NCBI GenBank assembly: GCA_010912705.1 | Contig: POWB01000020.1 | Span: 32,975-96,974, forward strand | Source of the DNA: Halochromatium sp. | GTDB taxonomy: Bacteria > Pseudomonadota > Gammaproteobacteria > Chromatiales > Chromatiaceae | Reading direction: 5' to 3' | DNA length: 64,000 nucleotides | In this document: positions 48,385 through 57,255 of the stretch, one piece after another | How positions within the stretch are numbered: the first letter of the stretch is position 1 | How the letters are laid out: each line of letters begins with the position of its first letter | The notes under the pieces: model-generated | Told to the model about the DNA's origin: nothing | What the model saw: only the letters and a program-made list of their open reading frames with translations | Database searches by the model: none | Made by a program: the position numbers and the translations under genes

Positions 48385-49779
48385 TCAGAACTTGTGGATC
48401 ATACCAGCAGAGAAACCGCTCCACTCGATGCCTTCGTAACCAGGGGTGCCATTTAGGTCGTCGTCAACCGCGGTGTACAACACATAGGCCTTGGTACGCT
48501 TGCTGAAGTTGTGGTCGAAGCCGATCGCCCAGGTGTAGCGGTCGCCTTCCAGATCGTTCTTCAGGTTCTTGATTGAAACAGTCTCGTTGAGGTTGGTCGC
48601 AAAGGTGCCTGCATTGCTACGATCAACTGAGCCGTACATGGCCTTTACCGCATTGTTGCCGAAGGCATAAGCAGCCTGGATCTGCCACAGGCTTTGCTTC
48701 TCAACGGTGTCAGCCGAACCCACATAGATATTGCCGTTAGCATCAATAAAGTTAACAGCAGTACGCGTCTGGCCGCTTGGGATGTTGTCCTGTTGCTCAT
48801 AGACACCAGACAGCGTGAAGCCATTCCAGTCGAGCAGGCCTAGACCAACACGCCACTTGTCATATGAATCGCCAACATAGTTGCAAGAGGGGGTTGGCTG
48901 ACCCATCGCGTCGATACATGCGGAAGAGCCCGCCACGCTTGTCGACGAGTTCATGAACATGTCCTTATCGAGCGACTCGTATGCAAGCGAGGCGTAGAAT
49001 GGACCGTTGTTATAGATACCGGCCAGCGAGTAAGCGCCCGCCAGTGAATCTGAGTTGATGTTTTGCCCAAAGCCAGCAGTTGCACCGCCCGGGGCGACAA
49101 TTGCACCAGCGAACGAGAATCCAGAGAAGCTCGGCGAGATGTAGGCGATAGCGTTGTCGACACGAAGATCGTCAAAACCGACGGTGCCGTTATAGTCCGC
49201 CATGGTGTCGGAGAACATGTCAAGCTTGCCGGTAGAGATCTTCAGCGGCGTATCGTGACGGCCGACCAAGAAGGTACCCCAGTTACCAGCGAGACCAACG
49301 AAGCTATTCCGGTATGAAATACCGTTATTGCCGCTCGGGATATTGTCATCAGCAGCGCTCAGATTCAAGCCGAGTTCGACCTGGTAGATCGCCTTGAGGC
49401 CGTTACCAAGATCCTCAGAGCCCTTTACGCCAATGCGGTTAGCACGGCTGGAGCCGGGCATATAGCCACCGTCGGCCGAGATACCCCAACCCTTGAAATC
49501 ATCACCTCTGTTAACGACCGGTTTGCCATCTGGGCCGATGACAATGGCGTCCTGAGGTGCTGTACCGGGGGCATAAACCGGATCACCGTCGATAAAACCG
49601 ATTGGAGCTGCCGAGTTCGGGTTAACGTCCACCGTCTCATAGGACAGGCCGCGCGCGTTCTTAACATCCGCATAGTCGATCGACATGTTCAGCTTGCCGT
49701 ACAGGGTAGCCTCGGCCATCGCGGCGGCCGGGGCGACCATCGCGGCGGCGATGGCCAGGGTCAAAATCTTTTTCTGCAT
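48385..49779 (-). CDS. Outer membrane porin (neisserial type)
   Basis: The ATG at 49779 with GGAG six bases upstream gives 464 residues and a clean signal peptide (KKILTLAIAAAMVAPAAAMA). The mature protein begins EATLYGKLNMSIDY, has alternating beta strands, NRIGVKGSEDLGNGLKAIYQVE, NSFVGLAGNWGTFLVGRHDT (the loop 3/strand pattern of Gram-negative porin_4 proteins), and ends in Phe (GMIHKF), the BAM recognition residue. It should form trimeric diffusion channels. It has its own promoter and terminator. Confidence 0.95.
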   Translation of the reverse strand: MQKKILTLAIAAAMVAPAAAMAEATLYGKLNMSIDYADVKNARGLSYETVDVNPNSAAPIGFIDGDPVYAPGTAPQDAIVIGPDGKPVVNRGDDFKGWGISADGGYMPGSSRANRIGVKGSEDLGNGLKAIYQVELGLNLSAADDNIPSGNNGISYRNSFVGLAGNWGTFLVGRHDTPLKISTGKLDMFSDTMADYNGTVGFDDLRVDNAIAYISPSFSGFSFAGAIVAPGGATAGFGQNINSDSLAGAYSLAGIYNNGPFYASLAYESLDKDMFMNSSTSVAGSSACIDAMGQPTPSCNYVGDSYDKWRVGLGLLDWNGFTLSGVYEQQDNIPSGQTRTAVNFIDANGNIYVGSADTVEKQSLWQIQAAYAFGNNAVKAMYGSVDRSNAGTFATNLNETVSIKNLKNDLEGDRYTWAIGFDHNFSKRTKAYVLYTAVDDDLNGTPGYEGIEWSGFSAGMIHKF

Positions 49780-49851
49780 CGTGATCTCCGCTTTGTTGTG
49801 AAAAAGACGAAAGATTGCACCAACCTTCCGCAATCGTGCCTTGCAACAGAA

Positions 49852-49880
49852 ATAGTAGACTAGCTCGGCACAGCTCGCAA
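49852..49880 (-). promoter_or_regulatory. Sigma-70-type promoter of the porin gene
   Basis: On the minus strand TTGCGA (49880-49875) and TACTAT (49857-49852) are separated by 17 bp. The leader before the ATG at 49779 is about 66 bases. Upstream lie A and T tracts (ttttttgaaaaaa) that could act as an UP element. Confidence 0.7.
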
Positions 49881-50305
49881 CAGTTTTTTTGAAAAAAGAG
49901 ACAAATTGCGCCTAAGTTGCATCACAGCAACAACGGCATCTACAGCTAGCCCAGAACGCTTAGTCGACGCGCCGCTTCTCAATGATAATCATCAGCTTAC
50001 CCGATACATCAGGGACATCGCTGATGAAAATCTGATGCCGCGATGACCGCTAACACAACCTCAAGCGTGGCGATCTTTGCACAGTTGGTCAAGGAAGAGC
50101 CGCGCCCGAACAGCCCTGAGCCAATCAGCCCGCCCGGATCATGACAAGCGTCGAACCTCGTGCAACACTGTCGCGACTCGCGACCAGTTGTGGCCAAGTG
50201 CGGCCAGTTGCAGCCGCTTGTGGCAGCTTGCAGCCGCTTGTAGCCAAGGTCGCCTAGCCTCGCCTTGTGAGCGAGTTGGTCGTCGACATCCAATCAGGAG
50301 GCCCC
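49881..50305. repeat. Gene-free stretch with a 14-bp repeat
   Basis: Between the porin promoter and the dipeptidase gene I see no coding frame. The segment 50208-50221 (ttgcagccgcttgt) recurs exactly at 50228-50241, and related pieces (ccagttgtggcc, gccagttgcagcc) precede it from 50183. The repeats end 64 bp before the dipeptidase start and could be a spacer or a binding site. Confidence 0.6.
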
Positions 50306-51094
50306 ATGCGCAACCTATCGCCGATCTTAGTCACCGCAAGCAGTGTCCTCCTCTTGAGCAGTCAAGCCTTCAACCCATTAGTTGCCGCGCCCGATACAAG
50401 CCTGCCTAGTGATCGCCGCCCCGACAACATCATTGAACTGACCCAGATCATCCCTGAGATCGTCCTGGATATCCGCTACGCGACCGCACATAACTTCATC
50501 GGCCGCCCGATCCCGGGCTATCTCGCCCCAAAGTGTCTGCTTACCCAGGAGGCCGCCACGGCGCTCGCGCAGGTGCAGCGCCGACTACTAGAACAGGGAT
50601 ATCAACTGAAGATCTACGACTGCTATCGACCACAGCATGCCGTGGATGCCTTCGTTGCCTGGGCCGAGGATCTCGACGACCAGCGGATGAAGACCGAGTT
50701 CTATCCGAACGTCGACAAGCAGCACCTGTTTCGCGACGGCTACATCGCTAGCAAGTCAAGCCATAGTCGTGGCAGCACGGTCGATCTGACCATCGTGCCG
50801 AAGCCAGCAGCGTCACAGCCGCCGTTCGATGTCGGGGCTCAGGTCTCCTGTGAAGCCGCAGTCGGCGAGCGCTTCGCCGACAACAGCGTCGACATGGGAA
50901 CCGGATTCGACTGTTTCAGTCTGCTGTCACATACGCTGAACCCTGAGATTACAGGTGAAGCGCGGGACTATCGACACTTATTGAAGGGGCTGATGGAAGA
51001 GGCGGGATTCGAGAATCTCGCCGAGGAGTGGTGGCATTTCACCTTGCGTGATGAGCCGTATCTCGAGACCTATTTCGACTTTCCGATCCGCTAA
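50306..51094 (+). CDS. VanX/DdpX-type D-alanyl-D-alanine dipeptidase
   Basis: The ATG at 50306 with AGGAGG four bases upstream gives 262 residues with a signal peptide (ending NPLVAA), so the enzyme should act in the periplasm. The M15D pattern is complete: LDIRYATAHNFIGRPIPGY at the N terminus, YDCYRPQHAVDAF, the Zn ligands in SSHSRGSTVDLTIV (H and D) and EWWHF (catalytic Glu and Zn His). It cleaves D-Ala-D-Ala in peptidoglycan turnover or recycling. The neighbours do not form a vancomycin resistance set. Confidence 0.9.
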   Translation: MRNLSPILVTASSVLLLSSQAFNPLVAAPDTSLPSDRRPDNIIELTQIIPEIVLDIRYATAHNFIGRPIPGYLAPKCLLTQEAATALAQVQRRLLEQGYQLKIYDCYRPQHAVDAFVAWAEDLDDQRMKTEFYPNVDKQHLFRDGYIASKSSHSRGSTVDLTIVPKPAASQPPFDVGAQVSCEAAVGERFADNSVDMGTGFDCFSLLSHTLNPEITGEARDYRHLLKGLMEEAGFENLAEEWWHFTLRDEPYLETYFDFPIR

Positions 51095-51125
51095 AACGAT
51101 TTCCGAGCGTCGTTTCAAGGCCTGG

Positions 51126-51467
51126 TTAGGCCTGCGGCTTAACTCCGACGCGCTCACAGGCCTTGGCAATCACGTCAGCGAGAAATTCCGGTGTCACCCG
51201 GCCAAAGGTCTTACTGACCAGGGACTGACTCAAGGTGATTAGCCGGTCGACCCGCACCCAGCTTGCTGATGGCAGCCGACCCGAGGCAATCACCGAGACA
51301 TCCAGCGAGCAGCCGTGGACATGATGTCCCTTGGTCGTCACGGCAGCGGCCAGGAAGTCGCCGAACCCGTCGGCATCCGTCAGACATAACACTGGGCGCC
51401 GCTTCTCCGTGCTCAGATCAGTAAATGGAAACGGCACCAGGACCAGATCCCCGCGTCTACAGGTCAT
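51126..51467 (-). CDS. MazF/PemK-family endoribonuclease toxin
   Basis: I place the start at the ATG at 51467 (MTCRRGDLVLVPFPFTDL), which overlaps the antitoxin stop by 11 bases; the frame is open 57 bases further. The 113-residue protein has the PemK fold marks GDLVLVPFPFTD, KRRPVLCLTDAD and SWVRVDRLITLSQS, with the catalytic Arg and Ser/Thr in VRVDRL. Such toxins cut mRNA. The pair is probably a type II toxin-antitoxin module. Confidence 0.85.
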   Translation of the reverse strand: MTCRRGDLVLVPFPFTDLSTEKRRPVLCLTDADGFGDFLAAAVTTKGHHVHGCSLDVSVIASGRLPSASWVRVDRLITLSQSLVSKTFGRVTPEFLADVIAKACERVGVKPQA

Positions 51468-51651
51468 TCCAAACCTCATCCTCTGCATTGTCCCAGACTC
51501 CTTGGAGCGAGGACTCTTGGGCAAGCATCAGGTCGAGCCATTGAGCCCTATCCTCCTTCTGCTTGAGGTAGCCGATGAAGTCGACAACCTCACGGATGTC
51601 CTCGTCCGGTAGGGTCTGAATCTGCTCCATCACCAATTCGATTACGGTCAT
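51457..51651 (-). CDS. DUF2281-like antitoxin
   Basis: The 64-residue acidic protein has the pattern ELVMEQIQTLPDEDIREVVDF and FIGYLKQKED typical of short antitoxins or DUF2281 proteins that precede MazF/PemK toxins. The C-terminal tail (ESSLQGVWDNAEDEVWNDL) would wrap the toxin. It lies upstream of the toxin gene with an overlap. Confidence 0.8.
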   Translation of the reverse strand: MTVIELVMEQIQTLPDEDIREVVDFIGYLKQKEDRAQWLDLMLAQESSLQGVWDNAEDEVWNDL

Positions 51652-51839
51652 GGCCTACGCCTACCCTCCCCAAAATATGTAGTCATCCTTGATCGTGTTT
51701 GGCCTCGGCTTAGTCGACGCATGGCTCGTTGCTGACCAGATCAGGATTAAGGCGACAAAAGCGTCTGGCCTTAACTTGAGGCTGGCGCCAGGCAAGAGCA
51801 CAACGCCAAACCCATCCAATCAGTGAGCCGTCGCGAGAG

Positions 51840-52931
51840 TTAGTTGTTCTGTATCACAATCCGCGGGAACTTGGCCGCATAGTCCTTCGCCTGCAGCGAG
51901 AGCTTGGCCGCGGTCTTGCGAGCGATTTCACGATAGAGCTCGCTGATGCGCGATTCTGGATCGGCGACCACCGTCGGCTTGCCGCCATCGGTCTCTTCAC
52001 GGATCTGGATGTCGAGCGGCAGTGAGCCGAGCATGTCGACACCATACTGCTGCGACATGTTCTCACCGCCACCCTGGCCGAAGATGTGCTCCTCGTGACC
52101 GCATTTGGAACAGATATGGATGCTCATGTTCTCGACGATGCCGAGCACCGGCACCTCGACCTTCTGGAACATCTTCAAGCCCTTGCGCGCGTCCAGCAGG
52201 GCGATATCCTGCGGCGTGGTGACGATGACTGCGCCTGAGACCGGCACCTTCTGCGCCAGCGTCAGCTGGGTATCACCAGTGCCTGGCGGCAGGTCGATGA
52301 CCAGATAATCCAGCTCCGACCAATTGGTGTCGTTCAGCAACTGCTCCAGCGCCTGAGTGACCATCGGGCCGCGCCAGATCATCGGCGTCTCTTCCTCGAT
52401 CAGGAAGCCGATGGACATGGTCTGCAGGCCATGGCTGACCATCGGCTCAAGTGTCTTACCATCTTTCGATTCCGGCTTGCCGGAGACACCGAGCATGCGC
52501 GGCTGTGAGGGGCCATAGATGTCGGCGTCCAGGATGCCGACCTTGGCGCCTTCGGCCGCCAGCGCCAGCGCCAGGTTGACCGCGGTGGTCGATTTACCAA
52601 CGCCGCCCTTGCCGGAGGCAACGGCAATGATGTTCTTGACGCTGTCGATCGGCTTCAGCGATTTCTGCACCGAGTGCGCCTTGACCTGCCAGCCGACATC
52701 GACCTGCGCCATACTGACGCCCTCGACGCCCTCAACCTGCGCCTTCACCGCCTCGGCGATCGCCTGCTTGATCCCGTCCGCCGGGAAGCCGAGCAGCACC
52801 TTCACCTTGACCTGGTCGCCCTCGACCTCGATCCCCTTGATACAGTTGGCGGAGACCAAGTCCCGGCCCAGATGTGGCTCGGTATAGCCCTTGATGGCGG
52901 CTTCGACAGTCTCTTTGGTCACTTCGGTCAT
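51840..52931 (-). CDS. apbC: Mrp/ApbC iron-sulfur cluster carrier ATPase
   Basis: ApbC binds and delivers Fe-S clusters. The ATG at 52931 with GGAG six bases upstream gives 363 residues. An N-terminal MIP18/DUF59 domain is followed by the deviant Walker A VASGKGGVGKSTTAVNLALA, DADIYGPSQPRMLGV, DYLVIDLPPGTGDTQLTLAQ and the C-x2-C cluster site ICSKCGHEEHIFG. It is divergent from metG, the common gammaproteobacterial arrangement. Confidence 0.96.
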   Translation of the reverse strand: MTEVTKETVEAAIKGYTEPHLGRDLVSANCIKGIEVEGDQVKVKVLLGFPADGIKQAIAEAVKAQVEGVEGVSMAQVDVGWQVKAHSVQKSLKPIDSVKNIIAVASGKGGVGKSTTAVNLALALAAEGAKVGILDADIYGPSQPRMLGVSGKPESKDGKTLEPMVSHGLQTMSIGFLIEEETPMIWRGPMVTQALEQLLNDTNWSELDYLVIDLPPGTGDTQLTLAQKVPVSGAVIVTTPQDIALLDARKGLKMFQKVEVPVLGIVENMSIHICSKCGHEEHIFGQGGGENMSQQYGVDMLGSLPLDIQIREETDGGKPTVVADPESRISELYREIARKTAAKLSLQAKDYAAKFPRIVIQNN

Positions 52932-53164
52932 GGAGAGCTCCGTTGTCTGTGGCGACCGCGGTGGCCCGCGGGCTGGCATGATTCTGTAGGATGCGGGTAC
53001 CGAACCTTCTCAACGTAAGCTTGATGAGCCGGACCCGTCGCTGGCACTCGAACTGGTATCAGCATTCGCTAATTCAAGCCTGCTTGACGATCTGCTCAGC
53101 GCTCCTTGATAAACTAACGAAGCTGCGCAATGCACCAAACCCTCCAACCCCAGAGCCCTCCGCA

Positions 53165-54847
53165 ATGACTCAAGCCCGCGACATCCTGGTCACCAGCGCA
53201 CTCCCCTACGCCAACGGCCCGATCCACATCGGCCACCTGGTGGAGTACATCCAGACCGACATCTGGACGCGCTTCCAGAAGATGCGCGGGGAGAACTGCT
53301 GGTACGTCTGCGCTGACGACGCCCACGGCACGCCGATCATGCTCAAGGCGCGTCAGGAAGGCATCAGCCCAGAAGCGCTGATCGCTCGCGTCGCGGAAGA
53401 GCATCGCGCCGACTTCGCGGGCTTTCGTGTCGCCTTCGACAACTATCACTCGACCCATTCCGATGAGAACCGCCATTTCGCGACCCTCATCTACGAGCGC
53501 AATCGCGACGCTGGGCATATCGCCAAGCGCAGCATCGAGCAGGCCTATGACCCGGTCGAGCAGATATTTCTACCGGATCGGTTCATCAAAGGCGAGTGCC
53601 CAAAGTGCGGCGCCGCCGACCAATACGGCGACAACTGTGAGGCCTGCGGCGCCAGCTACTCGCCGGCCGAGCTGAAGAATCCGCGCTCAGCGGTCTCCGG
53701 CGCCGTACCCGAGCAGCGTACCTCCGAGCACTATTTTTTCCGCTTGGCCGATTTCGAGCCCATGCTCAAGGCCTGGACCCGTGGCGGCAGCCTGCAGGGA
53801 CAGGTCGCCAACAAGCTCGACGAATGGTTCGATGCCGGGCTGCAGGAATGGGACATCTCCCGCGACGCACCCTACTTCGGCTTCGAGATCCCGGACCACC
53901 CCGGCAAGTTCTTCTACGTCTGGCTCGACGCGCCGATCGGTTATATGGCCAGCTTCCAGCACCTCTGCGACAGCGCCAAAGGCCAGGCTGCGGGGCTCGA
54001 CTTCGACCACTACTGGGCGCCCGACAGCAGCGCCGAGGTCTATCACTTCATCGGCAAGGACATCATCTATTTCCATGCCCTGTTCTGGCCGGCAATGCTG
54101 CACGGCGCCGGCTTCCGCACCCCAACCGCAGTCTTCGCGCACGGCTTTCTGACCGTCGACGGCCAGAAGATGTCCAAGTCGCGCGGCACCTTTATCAAGG
54201 CGCGAACCTACCTGGATCATCTCAACCCCGAGTACCTGCGCTACTACTTCGCCGCCAAGCTCAGCGCGGGTGTCGACGACATCGATCTCAGCCTGGATGA
54301 CTTCCAAGCGCGGGTGAACTCGGATCTGGTCGGCAAGGTGGTCAATATTGCCAGCCGCACCGCAGGCTTTATCAGCAAGCGCTTCGACGGCCAGCTCGCC
54401 GCTGAACTGCCCGACCCCGCGCTGTTCGAGACCTTCATCGCCGCCAACGGCCCGATCGCCGAGGCCTTCGAGGCGCGCGAATACAGCCGCGCGGTGCGCG
54501 AGATCATGACGCTGGCGGATCGCGCCAACCAATACATCGATGAGCAAGCGCCCTGGGTCGTCGCCAAACAGGAAGGGCGTGAAGCTGAGCTGCAGGCGAT
54601 CTGCACCCAGGGCCTGAACCTGTTCCGCCTCTTGATCGGCTGGCTGAAGCCGATCCTCCCCGGCACCGCAGAGGCTGCCGAGCAGTTCTTGCAGATCGAG
54701 CCGCTGACCTGGGACGCGCTCGCCACGCCGCTGCTGAATCAGGAGATCGCCAAGTTCAAGCCGCTGATGACGCGCATCGAGCCAGCGCAGATCCAGGCCA
54801 TGCTCGATGCCTCGAAAGAGGATCTGGCGACGGCTAGCGCACACTGA
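53165..54847 (+). CDS. metG: Methionyl-tRNA synthetase, short form
   Basis: MetG charges tRNA-Met. The ATG at 53165 gives 560 residues starting [20 protein letters not shown]. The HIGH motif is in [11 protein letters not shown], the Zn knuckle has [17 protein letters not shown], and KMSKS is in [14 protein letters not shown]. The protein lacks the C-terminal tRNA-binding (EMAP/Trbp111) domain present in E. coli MetG (677 residues), and no separate domain gene follows. Forms without it are known. The frame upstream of the ATG overlaps the apbC start region and is not used. Confidence 0.96.
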   Translation: MTQARDILVTSALPYANGPIHIGHLVEYIQTDIWTRFQKMRGENCWYVCADDAHGTPIMLKARQEGISPEALIARVAEEHRADFAGFRVAFDNYHSTHSDENRHFATLIYERNRDAGHIAKRSIEQAYDPVEQIFLPDRFIKGECPKCGAADQYGDNCEACGASYSPAELKNPRSAVSGAVPEQRTSEHYFFRLADFEPMLKAWTRGGSLQGQVANKLDEWFDAGLQEWDISRDAPYFGFEIPDHPGKFFYVWLDAPIGYMASFQHLCDSAKGQAAGLDFDHYWAPDSSAEVYHFIGKDIIYFHALFWPAMLHGAGFRTPTAVFAHGFLTVDGQKMSKSRGTFIKARTYLDHLNPEYLRYYFAAKLSAGVDDIDLSLDDFQARVNSDLVGKVVNIASRTAGFISKRFDGQLAAELPDPALFETFIAANGPIAEAFEAREYSRAVREIMTLADRANQYIDEQAPWVVAKQEGREAELQAICTQGLNLFRLLIGWLKPILPGTAEAAEQFLQIEPLTWDALATPLLNQEIAKFKPLMTRIEPAQIQAMLDASKEDLATASAH

Positions 54848-54899
54848 TCCTCAGTCCAGACTCGCTGGCTGATTCTCAACGCCTGAGCGCAACGGCAGC

Positions 54900-55688
54900 A
54901 TGTTTGATCTCAACATCTACGCCTCGGGCCTCGCCATCCTGCTTGCGATGGCCATGGCCGCTTGGCTGATCAGCATCCCAGCGCGCAATGTCAGCCTCAT
55001 CGACAGCCTCTGGTCGCTATTCTTTCTGGTGCTGACGCTGGTCTACGTGACTTGGGCGCCAATGCTCGCGGCGCGGGCGTACCTCTTGCTCTTCCTGGTC
55101 ACCCTCTGGGCAACCAGACTCTCGGTATTCATCACCCTACGCAACCGGGGACAACCGGAAGATCGGCGCTACCAAGCCCTGCGCGCCGAGAACGAGCCTG
55201 GATTCTGGCTCAAGAGTCTCTATCTCGTCTTTGGGATGCAGGCGATTTTGGCCTGGGTCATCTCGCTGCCGCTGCTCGCTGGCATCCTTGGCTCGGCACC
55301 ACTCGGCTGGCTTGACTATCTCGCCGTGCTGCTCTGGCTGATCGGGTTCGGTTTCGAGGCCATTGGCGATCAGCAGCTCGCTGCCTTCAAGGCCCATCCG
55401 CTCAGCCGAGGGCAGGTGCTCGACCGCGGCCTGTGGCGTTATACACGCCACCCGAACTACTTCGGCGAGGCCTGTATCTGGTGGGGCTTCTACCTGTTCG
55501 CGCTTGCCGCTGGGGCCTGGTGGAGCCTCCCAGGGCCAGTCCTGGTAACAGTCTTATTACTGCGACTCTCTGGGGTTGCGCTGCTTGAAAAAGACATTGT
55601 CGAGCGCAGACCAGCTTACCGAGACTATATTCGCCGAACCAATGCCTTCTTTCCCGGACCACCGCGTGCAAAACCAACCCTCAACTGA
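54900..55688 (+). CDS. DUF1295 / steroid 5-alpha-reductase-like membrane protein
   Basis: The 262-residue protein has about six hydrophobic segments and the family signatures SLIDSLWSLFFLVL, RNRGQPEDRRYQALR, FEAIGDQQLAAFKAHP, GLWRYTRHPNYFGEACIWWG and ERRPAYRDYIRRTNAFFP. Related proteins are reductases or methyltransferase-like enzymes of lipids; the reaction of this group is not established. It follows metG by 52 bp and is upstream of two other envelope-lipid genes. Confidence 0.9.
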   Translation: MFDLNIYASGLAILLAMAMAAWLISIPARNVSLIDSLWSLFFLVLTLVYVTWAPMLAARAYLLLFLVTLWATRLSVFITLRNRGQPEDRRYQALRAENEPGFWLKSLYLVFGMQAILAWVISLPLLAGILGSAPLGWLDYLAVLLWLIGFGFEAIGDQQLAAFKAHPLSRGQVLDRGLWRYTRHPNYFGEACIWWGFYLFALAAGAWWSLPGPVLVTVLLLRLSGVALLEKDIVERRPAYRDYIRRTNAFFPGPPRAKPTLN

Positions 55689-55863
55689 CGCCCATAGCAA
55701 GCCACCAGCCGGACAATAAGGCGCCTGCTCCAGGGTAGCGATCTCTGTTTATACGGCCAGAGATGAGGACCGAAATGATGTTTATCGTTGTCCAACTGTT
55801 GTTCAGGCAGCCTAAGGGCACAAACTTTGCCGTATGAGCCACGCTTTCTCCTGGAGCCTCCCG

Positions 55864-56526
55864 ATGTTCAATCAACGCGTCCGGCCCGCCCTTGTTGGCG
55901 GCCTCATAGCACTGGGCTTACCCCTGACACTGACCAGCTTCTCAGCAAGCGCCGCGGTCGATCAGACCTTTCACTTCGAGGTCCTGCTCGACGACAAGCC
56001 GATCGGCGAGCATCGCTTTGATATCGATGTCAGCGGCGATCAACAACGGGTCACCAGCCAGGCCGAATTCGAGGTCGATTTCCTGTTCATCACTGCCTAC
56101 CGTTACCGCCATCAGAGCAACGAGCTGTTTCGCAACGGCTGCCTGGAACGGCTCAGCTCAACGACCAACGACAACGGCACCCACTACAAGATCGATGGCT
56201 CGGCGGTTAGCAATGGGTTCCGCGTCGATCGTGGTAACGACGTCGAGCAATTCGACGGCTGCGTCAAGACCTTTGCCTACTGGGACTCAACCATCCTGAA
56301 GCAGCCTAAGCTCCTGAATCCACAAACCGGAGAGCTCGAAGCGGTCAGCGTACAAGAGCGTGGCGCGGAGCAGGTCGCCGTCAACGGCAGCGAGGTCGAG
56401 GCGACCCGTTTCCAGCTGATCACTGACGAGCTGACCATCGACCTCTGGTATAACGACGAGCTGGGCTGGGTGCGACTCGCCAGCGATACCGGCAAAGGCG
56501 CCAAACTGATCTACCGGAGACTCTGA
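55864..56526 (+). CDS. Exported DUF6134-like protein
   Basis: The ATG at 55864 has TGGAG seven bases upstream; the frame begins 30 bases earlier. The 220 residues have a signal peptide ending near FSASAA, then a beta-rich body (FHFEVLLDDKPIGEHRFDI, YRYRHQSNELFRNGCLERL, WDSTILKQPKLLNPQTGEL). The pattern matches periplasmic DUF6134-type proteins; their role is unknown. The stop overlaps the lipocalin start by one base (TGATG), showing tight coupling to it. Confidence 0.8.
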   Translation: MFNQRVRPALVGGLIALGLPLTLTSFSASAAVDQTFHFEVLLDDKPIGEHRFDIDVSGDQQRVTSQAEFEVDFLFITAYRYRHQSNELFRNGCLERLSSTTNDNGTHYKIDGSAVSNGFRVDRGNDVEQFDGCVKTFAYWDSTILKQPKLLNPQTGELEAVSVQERGAEQVAVNGSEVEATRFQLITDELTIDLWYNDELGWVRLASDTGKGAKLIYRRL

Positions 56527-57071
56527 TGCGTCGATTCCCACAGGCACTGCGGTTGCTCGTTGCGGCTGGCATCCTCAGTCTGCTCACAGGCTGTATTGAA
56601 ACCGGAGGCGAACCGATGAAGACCGTCGATCAAGTGGATCTAGCGCGGTTTATGGGCGATTGGTATGTGGTCGCCAACATCCCGACCTTTGTCGAGAAGG
56701 GGGCGCACAATGCCGTCGAGTCATACGCCTTGAATCCCGATGGCACCATCGCGACCACCTTTACTTTCAACAAGGATGCCTTCGACGGCCCCGAGAAGGT
56801 GCATCATCCCAAGGGCTTTGTGTTGGATACCAAGACCAACGCCCACTGGGGCATGCAGTTCATCTGGCCGATCAAGGCTGACTACCGCATCATCTATCTG
56901 GATGACGACTATCAGACCACGGTGATTGGGCGTGCCAAACGGGACTATGTTTGGGTGATGTCTAGAACGCCCGACTTCAGCGACGAGGAATTCCAGGAGA
57001 TGAAGGCCTTCATCGAGGGCGTTGGCTACGATCCGAGCAAGCTGGAGCGGGTGCCGCAGCAGACAGGTTGA
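56526..57071 (+). CDS. blc: Lipocalin-family lipoprotein (Blc-like)
   Basis: The 181-residue protein has a lipobox LLTGC at residues 20-24 and the lipocalin start VDLARFMGDWYVVANIPTF, with TFTFNKDAFDGPEKVHHPKG, AHWGMQFIWPIKADYRIIYL and YVWVMSRTP following. Outer-membrane lipocalins of this type bind fatty acids or lysophospholipids. It forms a unit with the DUF6134 gene and probably with the DUF1295 gene, a grouping seen in other Proteobacteria. Confidence 0.92.
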   Translation: MRRFPQALRLLVAAGILSLLTGCIETGGEPMKTVDQVDLARFMGDWYVVANIPTFVEKGAHNAVESYALNPDGTIATTFTFNKDAFDGPEKVHHPKGFVLDTKTNAHWGMQFIWPIKADYRIIYLDDDYQTTVIGRAKRDYVWVMSRTPDFSDEEFQEMKAFIEGVGYDPSKLERVPQQTG

Positions 57072-57255
57072 ACGGTGACTCTGCGCTAGCCCAGATGATA
57101 AGAGCCAGCACGGCCATGTAGACTCGTCTGACAATGCCCGCTCGCCCTGCCGTGCAAATCGCGACACGCACCTCGATGCTGACTTGTTACAATCACTAGC
57201 CGCGTTCACAAACCCTCGCGCTCACTGCGCCCCTAGCATCTGACCCGCAATCCGT

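Noticed and set aside
52991..53164. Upstream extension of metG
   Set aside because: The conserved MetG sequence begins at the ATG at 53165, and the extension has no similarity to the family.
53687..54844. 385-residue minus-strand frame over metG
   Set aside because: Antisense shadow; long open frames on both strands are expected at this GC content and codon use.
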